From positions 62,001 through 126,000 of the forward strand of contig CAWFMO010000001.1 in assembly GCA_963817065.1 (NCBI GenBank): a DNA stretch of 64,000 nucleotides, written 5' to 3'. The first letter of the stretch is position 1, and each line of letters begins with the position of its first letter. Both the position numbers and the translations under genes were made by a program. This DNA is from CAWFMO01 sp963817065 (GTDB taxonomy: Bacteria > Actinomycetota > Thermoleophilia > Solirubrobacterales > 70-9). A model generated the notes under the pieces. That model saw only the letters and a list, made by a program, of their open reading frames with translations, searched no databases and was not told the origin of the DNA. This document shows positions 44,119 through 54,048 of the stretch, piece after piece.

Positions 44119-45567
44119 CTACTTGCTCGCCGGCACGACGGCGATCTCCTCGAGCGCGAACTTCCCGTTCGCGTCCTCGGGATCGCCGAGCGGGTAGTTG
44201 CCGGTGAAGCAGGCGTCGCAGTGGATCTCGGCGGGGGTCCCGATCGCCTCGTAGACCCCTTCCATCGACAGGTATGCGAGCGAGTCGGCGCCGAGCTCGG
44301 TTGCGATCTCGTCGGTGTCGCGGTTGTGGGCGACCATCTCTTCGCGGGTCGACATGTCGATCCCGTAGTGGCAGGGGTTGCGGATCGCGGGTGAGGAGAT
44401 CCGCAGGTGGACCTCCTTGGCTCCCGCGTCGCGCAGCATGCCGACGATCTGCTGGGTCGTGTTGCCGCGCACGATCGAGTCGTCGACGACGACGACGCGC
44501 TGTCCGGCGACGATCTCGGGCAGCGGATTGAACTTCATCCGCAGCCCGCGCTTGCGCAGCTCCTGGCCGGGCTGGATGAAGGTCCGGGCGACGTAGCGGT
44601 TCTTGATCAGCCCGTCGTCCTGGGGGATCCCCGACGCGCGCGCGAAGCCGCCCGCCGCGGGGTTGCCCGAGTCGGGGACCGAGATCACGAGGTCGGCGTC
44701 GACGGGCGCCTCGCGGGCGAGGTTCTCGCCCATCCGGCCGCGGACCTGCTGCAGGACCCGGTTCTCGAGCCGCGAGTCGGGGCGGGCGAAGTAGATGTGC
44801 TCGAAGACGCACATCGCGGGCTCGGTCGACTCGACCACCTGGCGCATCTCGAGCCCGCCCTCGGTCAGCGAGACCATCTCGCCGGGCCGGACCTCGCGGA
44901 TCATCGTCGCGCCGATGATGTCGAAGGCGCAGCTCTCGGAGGCGACGACGAACCTGTCGCCGAGCTTGCCGAGCGCCAGCGGCCTGATCCCGTGCGGGTC
45001 GCGGAACGCGACGACCGCGTGCTTGGTCATCACCACTGTCGAGAACGCGCCCTCGAGCCTTGGCATCACCGAGGCGACCGCGTCCTCGATGAAGACGCCC
45101 TTCTCGTCGCCGAAGCTCGAGAGCAGCGCGGCGATGATCTCGGAGTCCGAGGTTCCGCGGAGCTCGAGGCCCTGCTCGCGGAGCTCGTTGTGGAGCTCGA
45201 CCGCGTTGGTCAGGTTGCCGTTGTGGGCCAGCGCCAGCTCGCGCCCGTCGTCGCGCCAGACCGGCTGCGCGTTCTCCCAGGCGCCGCCGCCCGTGGTCGA
45301 GTAGCGGACGTGGCCGATCGCCATGTCGCCCGAGAGCGCGCTCAGCTTCTCCTCGTCGAAGACCTGGGAGACGAGGCCGAGCTCGCGAAGCGTGGTGATG
45401 TGGCCGCCCTCGCAGGTCGCGATCCCGGCCGATTCCTGCCCCCGGTGCTGGAGCGCGTAGAGGCCGAAGTAGGCGAAGCGGGCGACCTCATGGCCGGGTG
45501 CGTATACGCCAAACACCCCGCATTCGTCGCGCGGGCCATCGCGATCAGGAATCGGCCGCTCGCTCAA
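44119..45567 (-). CDS. purF: Amidophosphoribosyltransferase
   Basis: The 482-residue enzyme commits PRPP to purine synthesis. The N-terminal glutaminase starts at Cys16 (ECGVFGVYAPG) after a short propeptide, as in the Bacillus type; later AYFGLYALQHRGQESAGI. The PRPP loop is VVVVDDSIVRGNTT (about residue 360). Cysteines in the second half (CHYGIDM, IHCDACF) match the iron-sulfur form of the enzyme. TTG at 45567 is chosen for the propeptide length; a further TTG at 45639 would add 24 residues. First gene of a purF-N-H run. Confidence 0.92.
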   Translation of the reverse strand: MSERPIPDRDGPRDECGVFGVYAPGHEVARFAYFGLYALQHRGQESAGIATCEGGHITTLRELGLVSQVFDEEKLSALSGDMAIGHVRYSTTGGGAWENAQPVWRDDGRELALAHNGNLTNAVELHNELREQGLELRGTSDSEIIAALLSSFGDEKGVFIEDAVASVMPRLEGAFSTVVMTKHAVVAFRDPHGIRPLALGKLGDRFVVASESCAFDIIGATMIREVRPGEMVSLTEGGLEMRQVVESTEPAMCVFEHIYFARPDSRLENRVLQQVRGRMGENLAREAPVDADLVISVPDSGNPAAGGFARASGIPQDDGLIKNRYVARTFIQPGQELRKRGLRMKFNPLPEIVAGQRVVVVDDSIVRGNTTQQIVGMLRDAGAKEVHLRISSPAIRNPCHYGIDMSTREEMVAHNRDTDEIATELGADSLAYLSMEGVYEAIGTPAEIHCDACFTGNYPLGDPEDANGKFALEEIAVVPASK

Positions 45568-45722
45568 GTCGGACTGGGCCTTTGCTCGGTGGAGGTCGAG
45601 GACAGCGCAGGCGAGGTGCCTACCAACGGAGGGTAGCAATGCGGGAGGCCGGTCCCGAGCCGGTTGAGCGGCGGTTTAGCCGCATCGGCGATGCTGTCCG
45701 CAAGCCACGTGAGGAGGAGCGA

Positions 45723-46244
45723 ATGCTGAAGAGGACGATCGCCTGCGTCGCCGCCCTGGCCCTGCTCGGGCTCGCGGGCTGCGGCGATGATGAGGACGAC
45801 TCGGGGGGCAGCGGTTCCGCGACCACGGTCGCAGAGACCACGACCCCGGAGCCGCCGGCGTCAACCGCCGAAGCGACCGGGACGACGATCGAGACGAGCG
45901 AATCGCAGTTCGGCGAGATCCTCTTCGACTCCTCCGATCAGGCGATCTACCTGTTCGACGCCGAGAAGACGAGCAAGCCCGAGTGTTACGGGGCCTGCGC
46001 CGAGGCATGGCCGCCGGTCCTGACCGAGGGCGCCCCCCAGCCCGGCAACGGCATCGACGCGGCGAAGCTGGGAACGGCCGAGCGCCGCGACGGCACGACC
46101 CAGGTCACCTACGCCGGAAGCCCGCTCTACTACTACGTCGACGATCCGAAGGGCGAGGTCCTCTGCCACAACGTCGAGGAGTTCGGCGGGCTGTGGCTGG
46201 TTCTGCAGGCGAACGGCGAGCCGGCGCCGGCCCGCGGGGCCTAG
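45723..46244 (+). CDS. COG4315-type lipoprotein
   Basis: The 173-residue protein has a lipoprotein signal (LALLGLAGC) with the lipid cysteine, a Thr/Ser/Glu-rich spacer, and two copies of the COG4315 'Yx(FWY)xxD' element: IYLFDAEKTSKPECYGACAEAWPPV near residue 75 and PLYYYVDDPKGEVLCHNVEEFGGLWLVL near 130. Three or four cysteines probably pair. Function unknown; found outside the membrane of many bacteria. GAGGAGG precedes the ATG. It is read against the purine genes and ends overlapping purL by four bases. Confidence 0.85.
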   Translation: MLKRTIACVAALALLGLAGCGDDEDDSGGSGSATTVAETTTPEPPASTAEATGTTIETSESQFGEILFDSSDQAIYLFDAEKTSKPECYGACAEAWPPVLTEGAPQPGNGIDAAKLGTAERRDGTTQVTYAGSPLYYYVDDPKGEVLCHNVEEFGGLWLVLQANGEPAPARGA

Positions 46245-48502
46245 AGGCGTCCGGGCAGCGAGCGCCAGGCGCGCTCCGCCTCGGCGACCGCGAGCTCGAG
46301 CGTCGAGTCCCCCGCCTCGATCCTGATCGCCTCGCCGCCGGCCTCGCCGATGACCAAAACCCGGACGTCGTCGGATCCGAGGGCCTCGAGCGCCGCGCGC
46401 TCGCCTGCAACGAGAAAGCCGCCGGGTCCCTCGCCGAAGAGTGCCCGCAGCGGGTAGGTCTGCTCGTCGATCAGCCCCGCGAGGTCGACCTCGGCGCCGG
46501 TCCCTCCCGCGATCGCCATCTCCGCGAGCGCGGTCGCCAGGCCGCCGTCGCTGACGTCGTGCGCGGCGGCGAGGGCGCCAGAGCGAGCCGCCTCGCGGAC
46601 CGCCGCCTGCGCGGCTGCAACCGCCTCGATCCGGGCTTCCGGGAGCCCGGGGCCGAGCTCGCCCTTGAGCTTCGCGAGCTCGGAGCCGTGGCCGGTAGGG
46701 GTGAACGGCCCGACGAGAGCGATCGCGTCGCCTTCGCGCAGCGCGTAGCCCGGAGCCGCCGCCGGGTCGGGGAGCTCGCCGACCATGCCGACGACCGGGG
46801 TCGGGTAGATCGGCCCTTCGCCGGTCTCGTTGTAGAGCGAGACGTTGCCGCCCACAACCGGGACGCCGAGCGCCTCGCAGGCCGTGGCAAGGCCCTCGAC
46901 CGCGCGGGTCAGCTGCCATGCGACCGCCGGCTTCTCGGGGTTGCCGAAGTTGAGGCAGTTGGTCAGCCCGAGCGGCTCGGCGCCGACGCAGGCGAGGTTC
47001 GCCGAGCATTCGAGCACCGCTTCGATCGCCCCGGCGTGGGGGTCGCAGGCGACGCGGCGCCCGTTGCCGTCGATCGAGACCGCGATCGCGCTTCCGGTCT
47101 CGGGCAGCGCGAGCACCGCGGCGTCGGCCGCCTCCGGGCGCCGCGCGGTCCGCGAGCCGACGATCGAGTCGTACTGCTCGAAGGCCCAGCGCTTCGAGGC
47201 GATGCTCGGCGATCCGAGCAGCGCGAGCAGAATCTGCTCCGGGTCCTCCCCAGGGTCGTGGGAGGCGTCGTTTGAGTAGATCCAGCCGTCGGGCTCGGCG
47301 GGGTCGAGGTCGTAGAGCGGGCACTCGTCGACGAGCACCGAGACCGGGATCTCGCCGACCTGATCGGCGCCGGCCGTGATCCGCAGCGTCCCGTCGCCGG
47401 TCACCGCGCCGATCGCGGCGGCGCCGGTCTGCCAGCGCTCGCAGACATCAATGACTGCATCGAGGTTCTCCGGGATGACCACCGCCAGCATCCGCTCCTG
47501 GGACTCGGAGATCATGACCTCGAACGGCTCCATGTCGGGCTCGCGCAGCGGCACCTTCTCGACGTCGATCTCGATCCCGACCCCTCCCGCCGAGGCCATC
47601 TCGCCCGCCGACGAGGTCAGCCCGGCGGCGCCGAGGTCCTGGAGCGATACCAGCAGCCCGCGATTGAGAAGCTCGAGCGAGCACTCGAGCAGCTTCGACT
47701 CCTCGAACGGGTCGCCGATCTGGACCGTCGGGCGCTTGGCGTCGTCGGCCTCGGCCTCGAGCTCGGCCGAGGCGAGCACCGAGGCGCCGCCGATCCCGTC
47801 GCGCCCGGTCGCCGCGCCCATCAAGACGACGAGGTTGCCCTCGCCGGCGGCCGCGGCGCGGATCATCTCCTCGGTCCGCGCGAGCCCGACGCACATCGCG
47901 TTGATCAGGCAGTTGTGCTCGTAAGGCGCCTCGAAGGCGATCTCGCCGCCGACCGTCGGCACGCCGATCGAGTTGCCGTAGTGGCCGATTCCGGCGACCG
48001 CCCCGGCGAGAAGGAAGCGGGAGCGCTCCGAGTCGAGCTCGCCGAAGCGCAGCGAGTCAAGGATCGCGATCGGTCGGGCGCCGATCGCGAACACGTCGCG
48101 GAGGATCCCGCCGACCCCGGTCGCGGCGCCCTGGAACGGCTCGACCGCGCTCGGGTGGTTGTGGGACTCGACCTTGAACGCGACCGCATGGCCGGAGCCG
48201 ACGTCGACGGCGCCGGCGTTCTCCCCCGGCCCCATGACCACCCGCTCGCCCTCGGTCGGAAGCTTCGCGAGCAGCTTGCGCGAGTGCTTGTAGGCGCAGT
48301 GCTCGGACCAGAGCAGCGAGAACATTGCCAGTTCCAAATGATTCGGCTCGCGGCCGAGCTTCTCGACGATCAGCTCGAACTCGGCATCGGTGAGCCCGAG
48401 CTCGCGGTGGACCGGGCGCTCGGCATCCACCGGCACCTCCTCGGCTTCGCCTGCGGGGGTACCGGGAGGCGACGCCACCGACGTGGGCTCCTTGATCGTC
48501 AC
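46241..48502 (-). CDS. purL: Phosphoribosylformylglycinamidine synthase, PurL subunit
   Basis: The 753-residue enzyme is the small-type PurL that works with PurQ and PurS. Signatures: SEHCAYKHSRKLL near residue 68, MGPGENAGAVDVGSGHAVAFKVESHNHPSAVEPFQGAATGVGGILRDVFAIGARPIA near 90-146, QDLGAAGLTSSAGEMA, the second ATP domain GVPVVGGNVSLYNET, and AAHDVSDGGLATALAEMA. The N-terminal 25 residues contain a coding copy of the dispersed repeat (GTPAGEAEEVPV). GTG at 48502 overlaps purQ (GTGA). Confidence 0.96.
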   Translation of the reverse strand: MTIKEPTSVASPPGTPAGEAEEVPVDAERPVHRELGLTDAEFELIVEKLGREPNHLELAMFSLLWSEHCAYKHSRKLLAKLPTEGERVVMGPGENAGAVDVGSGHAVAFKVESHNHPSAVEPFQGAATGVGGILRDVFAIGARPIAILDSLRFGELDSERSRFLLAGAVAGIGHYGNSIGVPTVGGEIAFEAPYEHNCLINAMCVGLARTEEMIRAAAAGEGNLVVLMGAATGRDGIGGASVLASAELEAEADDAKRPTVQIGDPFEESKLLECSLELLNRGLLVSLQDLGAAGLTSSAGEMASAGGVGIEIDVEKVPLREPDMEPFEVMISESQERMLAVVIPENLDAVIDVCERWQTGAAAIGAVTGDGTLRITAGADQVGEIPVSVLVDECPLYDLDPAEPDGWIYSNDASHDPGEDPEQILLALLGSPSIASKRWAFEQYDSIVGSRTARRPEAADAAVLALPETGSAIAVSIDGNGRRVACDPHAGAIEAVLECSANLACVGAEPLGLTNCLNFGNPEKPAVAWQLTRAVEGLATACEALGVPVVGGNVSLYNETGEGPIYPTPVVGMVGELPDPAAAPGYALREGDAIALVGPFTPTGHGSELAKLKGELGPGLPEARIEAVAAAQAAVREAARSGALAAAHDVSDGGLATALAEMAIAGGTGAEVDLAGLIDEQTYPLRALFGEGPGGFLVAGERAALEALGSDDVRVLVIGEAGGEAIRIEAGDSTLELAVAEAERAWRSLPGRL
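48430..48465 (+). repeat. Hairpin repeat, copy B (inside the purL start)
   Basis: The 36 bases are 34/36 identical to the reverse complement of 54007-54042; only two positions differ (C for T and G for A). It lies within the first codons of purL, on the opposite strand, and its length of 36 keeps the frame, so it adds twelve residues. Confidence 0.6.
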
Positions 48503-49164
48503 GCGGCTACTCCGGACTTGGCCTTGAACAGCTCGAGCCCGTCGGTCGAGCCCGTCATCGCGTCGACCGCGTGCTCGGGGTGCGGCATCAGCCCGAGGAC
48601 GTTTCCGGCCTCGTTCGAGACCCCGGCGATGTCGCGGACCGAGCCGTTGAGGTTGTGGTCGCCCGCGTAGCGGAAGGCGATCTGGCCGTTGGCCTCGATC
48701 TGTTCGAGGACGGCCTCGGGGGCGAAGTAGCGGCCGCTCATGTGCTTGATCGGGATCGAGAGCCGCCGGCCCTGCTCGACCCCGCTCGTGAACGGAGTCC
48801 GCGTCGAGACGACCTCGATCTCGACCTGGCGGCAGACGAAGCGAAGCTCGGCGTTGTCGAGCAGCGCCCCCGGGAGCAGCCCCGCCTCGCAGAGGACCTG
48901 AAAGCCGTTGCAGATCCCGAGAACCGGGCCGCCCTCGGCGGCGAAAGTGGCGACCGATTCCATCGCCGGCGAGAAGCGCGCCAGCGCGCCGGCGCGCAGG
49001 TAGTCGCCGTAGGAGAACCCGCCGGGGACGACGACCGCGTCGAGGTCGGAGAGGTCGGTGTCCTCGTGCCAGACGAGCCGCGCATCGTTGCCGGCCTTCT
49101 CGCAAGCCGCGAGCGCGTCGCGCTCGTCACAGGACCCCGGGAACTGAAGGACCCCCCACTTCAC
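48499..49164 (-). CDS. purQ: Phosphoribosylformylglycinamidine synthase, PurQ glutaminase
   Basis: The 221-residue class I glutaminase supplies ammonia to PurL. GVLQFPGSCDERDA opens it; the nucleophile Cys is in GGPVLGICNGFQVL near residue 86, and the catalytic His-Glu pair in LMPHPEHAVD near 195. GGFSYGDYLRAGALARFSP is a further signature. It is coupled to purL by GTGA and to purS by a four-base overlap. Confidence 0.96.
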   Translation of the reverse strand: MKWGVLQFPGSCDERDALAACEKAGNDARLVWHEDTDLSDLDAVVVPGGFSYGDYLRAGALARFSPAMESVATFAAEGGPVLGICNGFQVLCEAGLLPGALLDNAELRFVCRQVEIEVVSTRTPFTSGVEQGRRLSIPIKHMSGRYFAPEAVLEQIEANGQIAFRYAGDHNLNGSVRDIAGVSNEAGNVLGLMPHPEHAVDAMTGSTDGLELFKAKSGVAA

Positions 49165-49385
49165 TCGTCTTCGATTACCTCGAAGTCTTCGATCAGCGGA
49201 TTTGCGAGCAGCTTCTCGCAGAGCTCGGGAAGCGCCGCGGGGTCGTCGGTCTCGAGCTCGACCATCCGGCCGACGCGGACTCCGGAGACACCCTCGAATC
49301 CGAGCTTCGGCAGCGCGCCCTCGACCGCCTTGCCCTGCGGGTCGAGGATGCCCTCCTTGGGGCGGATCAGGACCTTGGCCTTCAC
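49161..49385 (-). CDS. purS: Phosphoribosylformylglycinamidine synthase, PurS subunit
   Basis: The 74-residue protein links PurQ to PurL. It has the family start KAKVLIRPKEGILDPQGKAVEGAL and the core GVSGVRVGRMVELETDD and LLANPLIEDFEVIE. The GTG at 49385 gives MKAKV, the usual family start; a start at 49409 would add eight atypical residues. It overlaps purQ by four bases. Confidence 0.93.
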   Translation of the reverse strand: MKAKVLIRPKEGILDPQGKAVEGALPKLGFEGVSGVRVGRMVELETDDPAALPELCEKLLANPLIEDFEVIEDE

Positions 49386-49413
49386 CGCCCCAGCGTAGCG
49401 GGCGGCCATCCCG

Positions 49414-50109
49414 CTACTTCTTGCGTTTCCGCTTCTTGCGGACGCACTTCCGCTTGCCCTTGACCTTCTTCAGCTTCTTCCCCTTGGGGCACTTCGCGGC
49501 CGTCGTCGCCGGAGTCGTGGCGACTGGCGGATCGGCGGTCGTGATCGTGACGCTCCAGCTTGAGATGATCGGGAAGGCGACGTTGTTCTGATCGTCGCGG
49601 GTGAAAAGGCTCCAGGTCCCGCTCGCGGGCCCGGCGTTGAAGGCGGCCATCTGGGTCGAGAACGGGCCGAGGCCTCCGGGCACGGGCATCTCCGTCGCTT
49701 CGTCGATGCTGACGCCGTTGGTCGGCACGTAGCTCCCGGTCGGGCATGGGGCGATCGGGCTGAAAGGAGCCGCCGCGGCATCGTCAATCGTCAGCGCCGC
49801 GGGACCGAGTGAGCCCAGGCACGTATCCGAGATCAACATCACGCGCTGTCCGCCCGGTCCGATCAAAAGCGCGTCCAGGTCCTGCGCGGTCTGGCCGTCG
49901 AGGAAGTTGACGTTGAGCGTCGCCGTCACCTTCGTCGGCGAGCCGGCCAGGCCGCTCGAGGCCGTCGTCGACGGATACGGGTTTCCCGGGCCGTTGATGT
50001 TCGAGATCTGACCGCCGCCGACCGTCTGGGTCGCAGCGGGAGCCGCGGCGGGCAGCGCCGCGGCCGCCGCCAGCGCCAGAACAACGGTCAAGATTCCCCT
50101 GCCGGACAT
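49414..50109 (-). CDS. Secreted P-domain-like protein
   Basis: The 231-residue protein has a signal peptide (ILTVVLALAAAAALPAAAPA) and a beta-sandwich similar to proprotein-convertase P domains: KVTATLNVNFLDGQTAQDLDALLIGPGGQRVMLISD, and near the end SGTWSLFTRDDQNNVAFPIISSWSVTITT, the typical 'GTWTLxVxD' edge strands. The last 25 residues are almost all Lys, Arg and Gly, as in several other secreted proteins here, probably holding it to the wall. It sits between purS and purC on the same strand, with no evident link to purine synthesis. Confidence 0.75.
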   Translation of the reverse strand: MSGRGILTVVLALAAAAALPAAAPAATQTVGGGQISNINGPGNPYPSTTASSGLAGSPTKVTATLNVNFLDGQTAQDLDALLIGPGGQRVMLISDTCLGSLGPAALTIDDAAAAPFSPIAPCPTGSYVPTNGVSIDEATEMPVPGGLGPFSTQMAAFNAGPASGTWSLFTRDDQNNVAFPIISSWSVTITTADPPVATTPATTAAKCPKGKKLKKVKGKRKCVRKKRKRKK

Positions 50110-50145
50110 CGCCCGGAAAGCTACTGAAGGAGCTCGCGCCGCGCG

Positions 50146-51003
50146 CTACTCGGCGAACTTGCGCTCGGTGACCCGCTCGTAGGCCTCGACGTACTTCCCG
50201 CGCGTGTTCTGCACGACCTCGTCGGGCAGCTCCGGCGCCGGCGGCGAGTGGTCCCAGCCGATCTCGTCGAGGTAGTCGCGCACGTACTGCTTGTCGAACG
50301 AGGCCTGTCCGCGGCCCGGCTCGTAGTCGTCCGCGGGCCAGAAGCGCGAGGAGTCGGGGGTCAGGACCTCGTCGCCGAGCACGATCTCGGCCCCGGGCGA
50401 GGAGCCGAACTCGAACTTGGTGTCGGCGAGGATGATCCCGCGCTCGGCCGCGTGCTCGGTGGCGTGGGTGTAGAGCTCGATCGAGATCCGCTTCAGCTCC
50501 TCGGCGATCTCGCTGCTGCCGAGGATCTCGGCGGCGCGGTCGAGATCGATGTTCTCGTCGTGCTCGCCGATCTCGGCCTTGGTCGCCGGGGTGAAGATCG
50601 GTTCGGGCAGCTTCTCGGATTCGCGCAAGCCCTCCGGCAAACCGATCCCGCAGACCTCGCCGGTCTGCTGGTACTCCTTCCAGCCCGAGCCCGAGAGGTA
50701 ACCGCGGACGACGCACTCGACCGGGTACATCTCGAGCTTCTGGACCCGGAGCGCGCGGCCCGCGACCTCGTCGGGAACGTCCTGCGAGATCAGGTGGTTG
50801 GGGACGATCTCGCCCGTGGTCTCGAACCAGAACACCGACATCTGGGTCAGGACCTTGCCCTTGTCGGGGATCGGGTTGGGCATGATCACGTCGTAGGCCG
50901 AGATCCGGTCCGAGGCGACCATCAGCAGGTCGCCGTCGAGCTCGTAGATCTCGCGGACCTTGCCCGAGGAGTGCAGTTTGAGGTCGGCGATCGCGCTTGC
51001 CAT
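50146..51003 (-). CDS. purC: SAICAR synthase
   Basis: The 285-residue enzyme adds aspartate to CAIR. Motifs: LHSSGKVREIYELDGDLLMVASDRISAYDVIM (residues 10-41), RALRVQKLEMYPVECVVRGYLSGSGWKEYQQTG (about 85-117) and ILADTKFEFG followed by VLTPDSSRFWPADDYEPGRGQASFDKQYVRDYL. Size and motifs fit the longer PurC form. Divergent from the P450 gene across 44 bases. Confidence 0.95.
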   Translation of the reverse strand: MASAIADLKLHSSGKVREIYELDGDLLMVASDRISAYDVIMPNPIPDKGKVLTQMSVFWFETTGEIVPNHLISQDVPDEVAGRALRVQKLEMYPVECVVRGYLSGSGWKEYQQTGEVCGIGLPEGLRESEKLPEPIFTPATKAEIGEHDENIDLDRAAEILGSSEIAEELKRISIELYTHATEHAAERGIILADTKFEFGSSPGAEIVLGDEVLTPDSSRFWPADDYEPGRGQASFDKQYVRDYLDEIGWDHSPPAPELPDEVVQNTRGKYVEAYERVTERKFAE

Positions 51004-51047
51004 CGGTCGCGGATCCTAACTGCCGGCGATGTGGGAACTTGTTGGGA

Positions 51048-52370
51048 ATGCCGCTCCCTCCGGGACCCGATTACTCGCCGCTCGGCCAGACCCTGCGCTG
51101 GCTGCTGCGCCCGGTCGCGTTCCTCGAGCAGAGCCGGCGCCGCTACGGCGACGCTTTCAGCGTCAAGTTCATCGGCTTCGAGACCCCGATGGTGCTCGTC
51201 TCCGACCCCGAGGTCGTGCGCGCGATCTACTCGAACCCCGCGAACGGGATGCCGCCGGGCCGCAACATCGTGCTCGAGCCGGTGATGGGCTCGCGCTCGG
51301 TGCTGCTGCTCGAGGGCGCGGAGCACCTCTCGCGCCGCAAGCTGATGCTGCCGCCGTTCCACGGCGAGCACATGCGGGCCTACGAGGAGACCGTGACCGA
51401 GGCCGTGACGCGGGAGATCGACTCCTGGAGCGTCGGCGAGAGCTTCGCGATCCACCCGCGGATGCAGTCGATCACCCTCGAGGTGATTCTGCGCGCCGTG
51501 TTCGGCGTCACCGACTCGGCCCGCTTCGACCGCCTCCGCCCGCTGCTCAAGCGCGTGCTCTCCGACACCGCCTCCCCGATGCTCCAGCTCGCCGGCTACG
51601 CGACACGCAACCTCAGCCGCGGGCCGTGGGAGCTGTTCATGCGCCGGATCAACGAGATGAACGAGGAGCTCGGCGCGCTGATCCGCGAGCGCCGCTCCGA
51701 CCCGGGCGTCGCCGACCGCGAGGACATCCTCTCCTCGCTGGTCCTCGCGCGCTTCGAGGATGGCGAAGGCATGAGCGACGCCGAGGTCCGGGACCAGCTC
51801 GTGACGCTGCTGCTCGCCGGCCACGAGACGACCGCGACGGCGCTCGCCTGGAGCTTCGACCTGCTGCTCCGCCACCCCGACAAGCTCGCCCGCCTGACCG
51901 AGGAGGTCCGCGACGGCGGGGGCGACGAGTATCTGCGCGCGACGATCAGCGAGGCGCTGCGGCTGCGCCCCGTCGTGCCGATCGCGGGCCGCCGCCTGGC
52001 TTCGGACCTCGACGCGGGCGGCCTCCAGCTCGAGGCGGGCACAGACGTCGCGCCCGCGATCTGGCTCACCCACACACGCCCCGACGTCTACCCCGACCCC
52101 TACGCCTTCCGGCCCGAGCGCTTCCTCGACTCGCCGCCCGACACCTACGCCTGGATCCCGTTCGGCGGCGGGGTTCGCCGCTGCCTCGGCGCGGCGTTCG
52201 CGGAGTTCGAGATGCGGATCGCGCTCAGCGAGATCCTCTCGCGCTGCACGCTTGCCCAGGCCGCGGGCCCCCAGCACTCGACCCGCCGCAACATCACGCT
52301 TTCGCCGCGTCAGGGAACGCCGGTGAGGCTGTTCAGCAGGGAGCCGGCCCGCGAGCCGGCGCTCGCCTGA
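51048..52370 (+). CDS. Cytochrome P450
   Basis: The 440-residue haem enzyme has the I-helix LLLAGHETTATALAW (about residue 258), ExxR in EALRLRP (about 308), PxRF as RPERF (about 360) and the haem loop FGGGVRRCLGAAFA with the ligand Cys near residue 385. The start MPLPPGPDYSPLGQTLRWLLRP resembles CYP110-like and other soluble bacterial P450s; no membrane anchor. ATG at 51048 chosen since it begins at the proline-rich start of the fold. No ferredoxin gene lies near. Substrate unknown. Confidence 0.93.
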   Translation: MPLPPGPDYSPLGQTLRWLLRPVAFLEQSRRRYGDAFSVKFIGFETPMVLVSDPEVVRAIYSNPANGMPPGRNIVLEPVMGSRSVLLLEGAEHLSRRKLMLPPFHGEHMRAYEETVTEAVTREIDSWSVGESFAIHPRMQSITLEVILRAVFGVTDSARFDRLRPLLKRVLSDTASPMLQLAGYATRNLSRGPWELFMRRINEMNEELGALIRERRSDPGVADREDILSSLVLARFEDGEGMSDAEVRDQLVTLLLAGHETTATALAWSFDLLLRHPDKLARLTEEVRDGGGDEYLRATISEALRLRPVVPIAGRRLASDLDAGGLQLEAGTDVAPAIWLTHTRPDVYPDPYAFRPERFLDSPPDTYAWIPFGGGVRRCLGAAFAEFEMRIALSEILSRCTLAQAAGPQHSTRRNITLSPRQGTPVRLFSREPAREPALA

Positions 52371-52391
52371 CGCCGGGTCGGTTAGGAAGCC

Positions 52392-52679
52392 TCAGCGCGC
52401 GGCCGGATGCGAGCTCGCCCAGCGGGCGATGTGGCTCGATCCCGAGACGACCTCGCCGTCGTCGAGCACGAGGACCGGGACCTCCTTGGTCCCTGAGATC
52501 CGCTCGACTTCCTTGCGCGCCTCGTTGCGCTTCTTCCAGGTCCAGGGCATCAGCCGGTAGCCGCCGAGGGTCTCGAGCTCGTATTCGTAGCCGGCCTTGT
52601 CGAGCGCGTTGATCGCCCGGGCACACGCATGCAGGACGCTGCCGCCCCGTTTCGTCAGTCCGCAGGTGTAGAGGATCAT
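52392..52679 (-). CDS. Thioredoxin-fold protein (glutaredoxin/GST N-terminal type)
   Basis: The 95-residue protein has a thioredoxin-like fold of the glutaredoxin or GST N-terminal kind: MILYTCGLTKRGGSVLHACARAINALDKAGYEYELETL, the cis-proline strand EVPVLVLDDGEVVSGSSHIARWASSH. A single cysteine stands in YTCGLT instead of CxxC. ATG at 52679. It starts 13 bases after purB on the same strand and probably shares its message. Confidence 0.75.
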   Translation of the reverse strand: MILYTCGLTKRGGSVLHACARAINALDKAGYEYELETLGGYRLMPWTWKKRNEARKEVERISGTKEVPVLVLDDGEVVSGSSHIARWASSHPAAR

Positions 52680-52692
52680 CGAAGCCGGAACG

Positions 52693-53973
<1,281 letters not shown>

Positions 53974-54006
53974 GGTTCAGGGTTCCCACGTCGGAGGCGC
54001 TGCCAC

Positions 54007-54042
54007 CCGGTATCCCCGCAGGCGAAGCCGAGGAGATGCCGG
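54007..54042 (-). repeat. Hairpin repeat, copy C (between purE and purB)
   Basis: On the minus strand CCGGCATCTCC and GGGGATACCGG form an eleven-pair stem (one mismatch, one T-G) around GGC-TTC-GCC, itself a small hairpin. It begins six bases after the purE stop. Copies at 48430 (34/36) and 41839 (about 25/30). Confidence 0.6.
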
Positions 54043-54048
54043 TTGATG

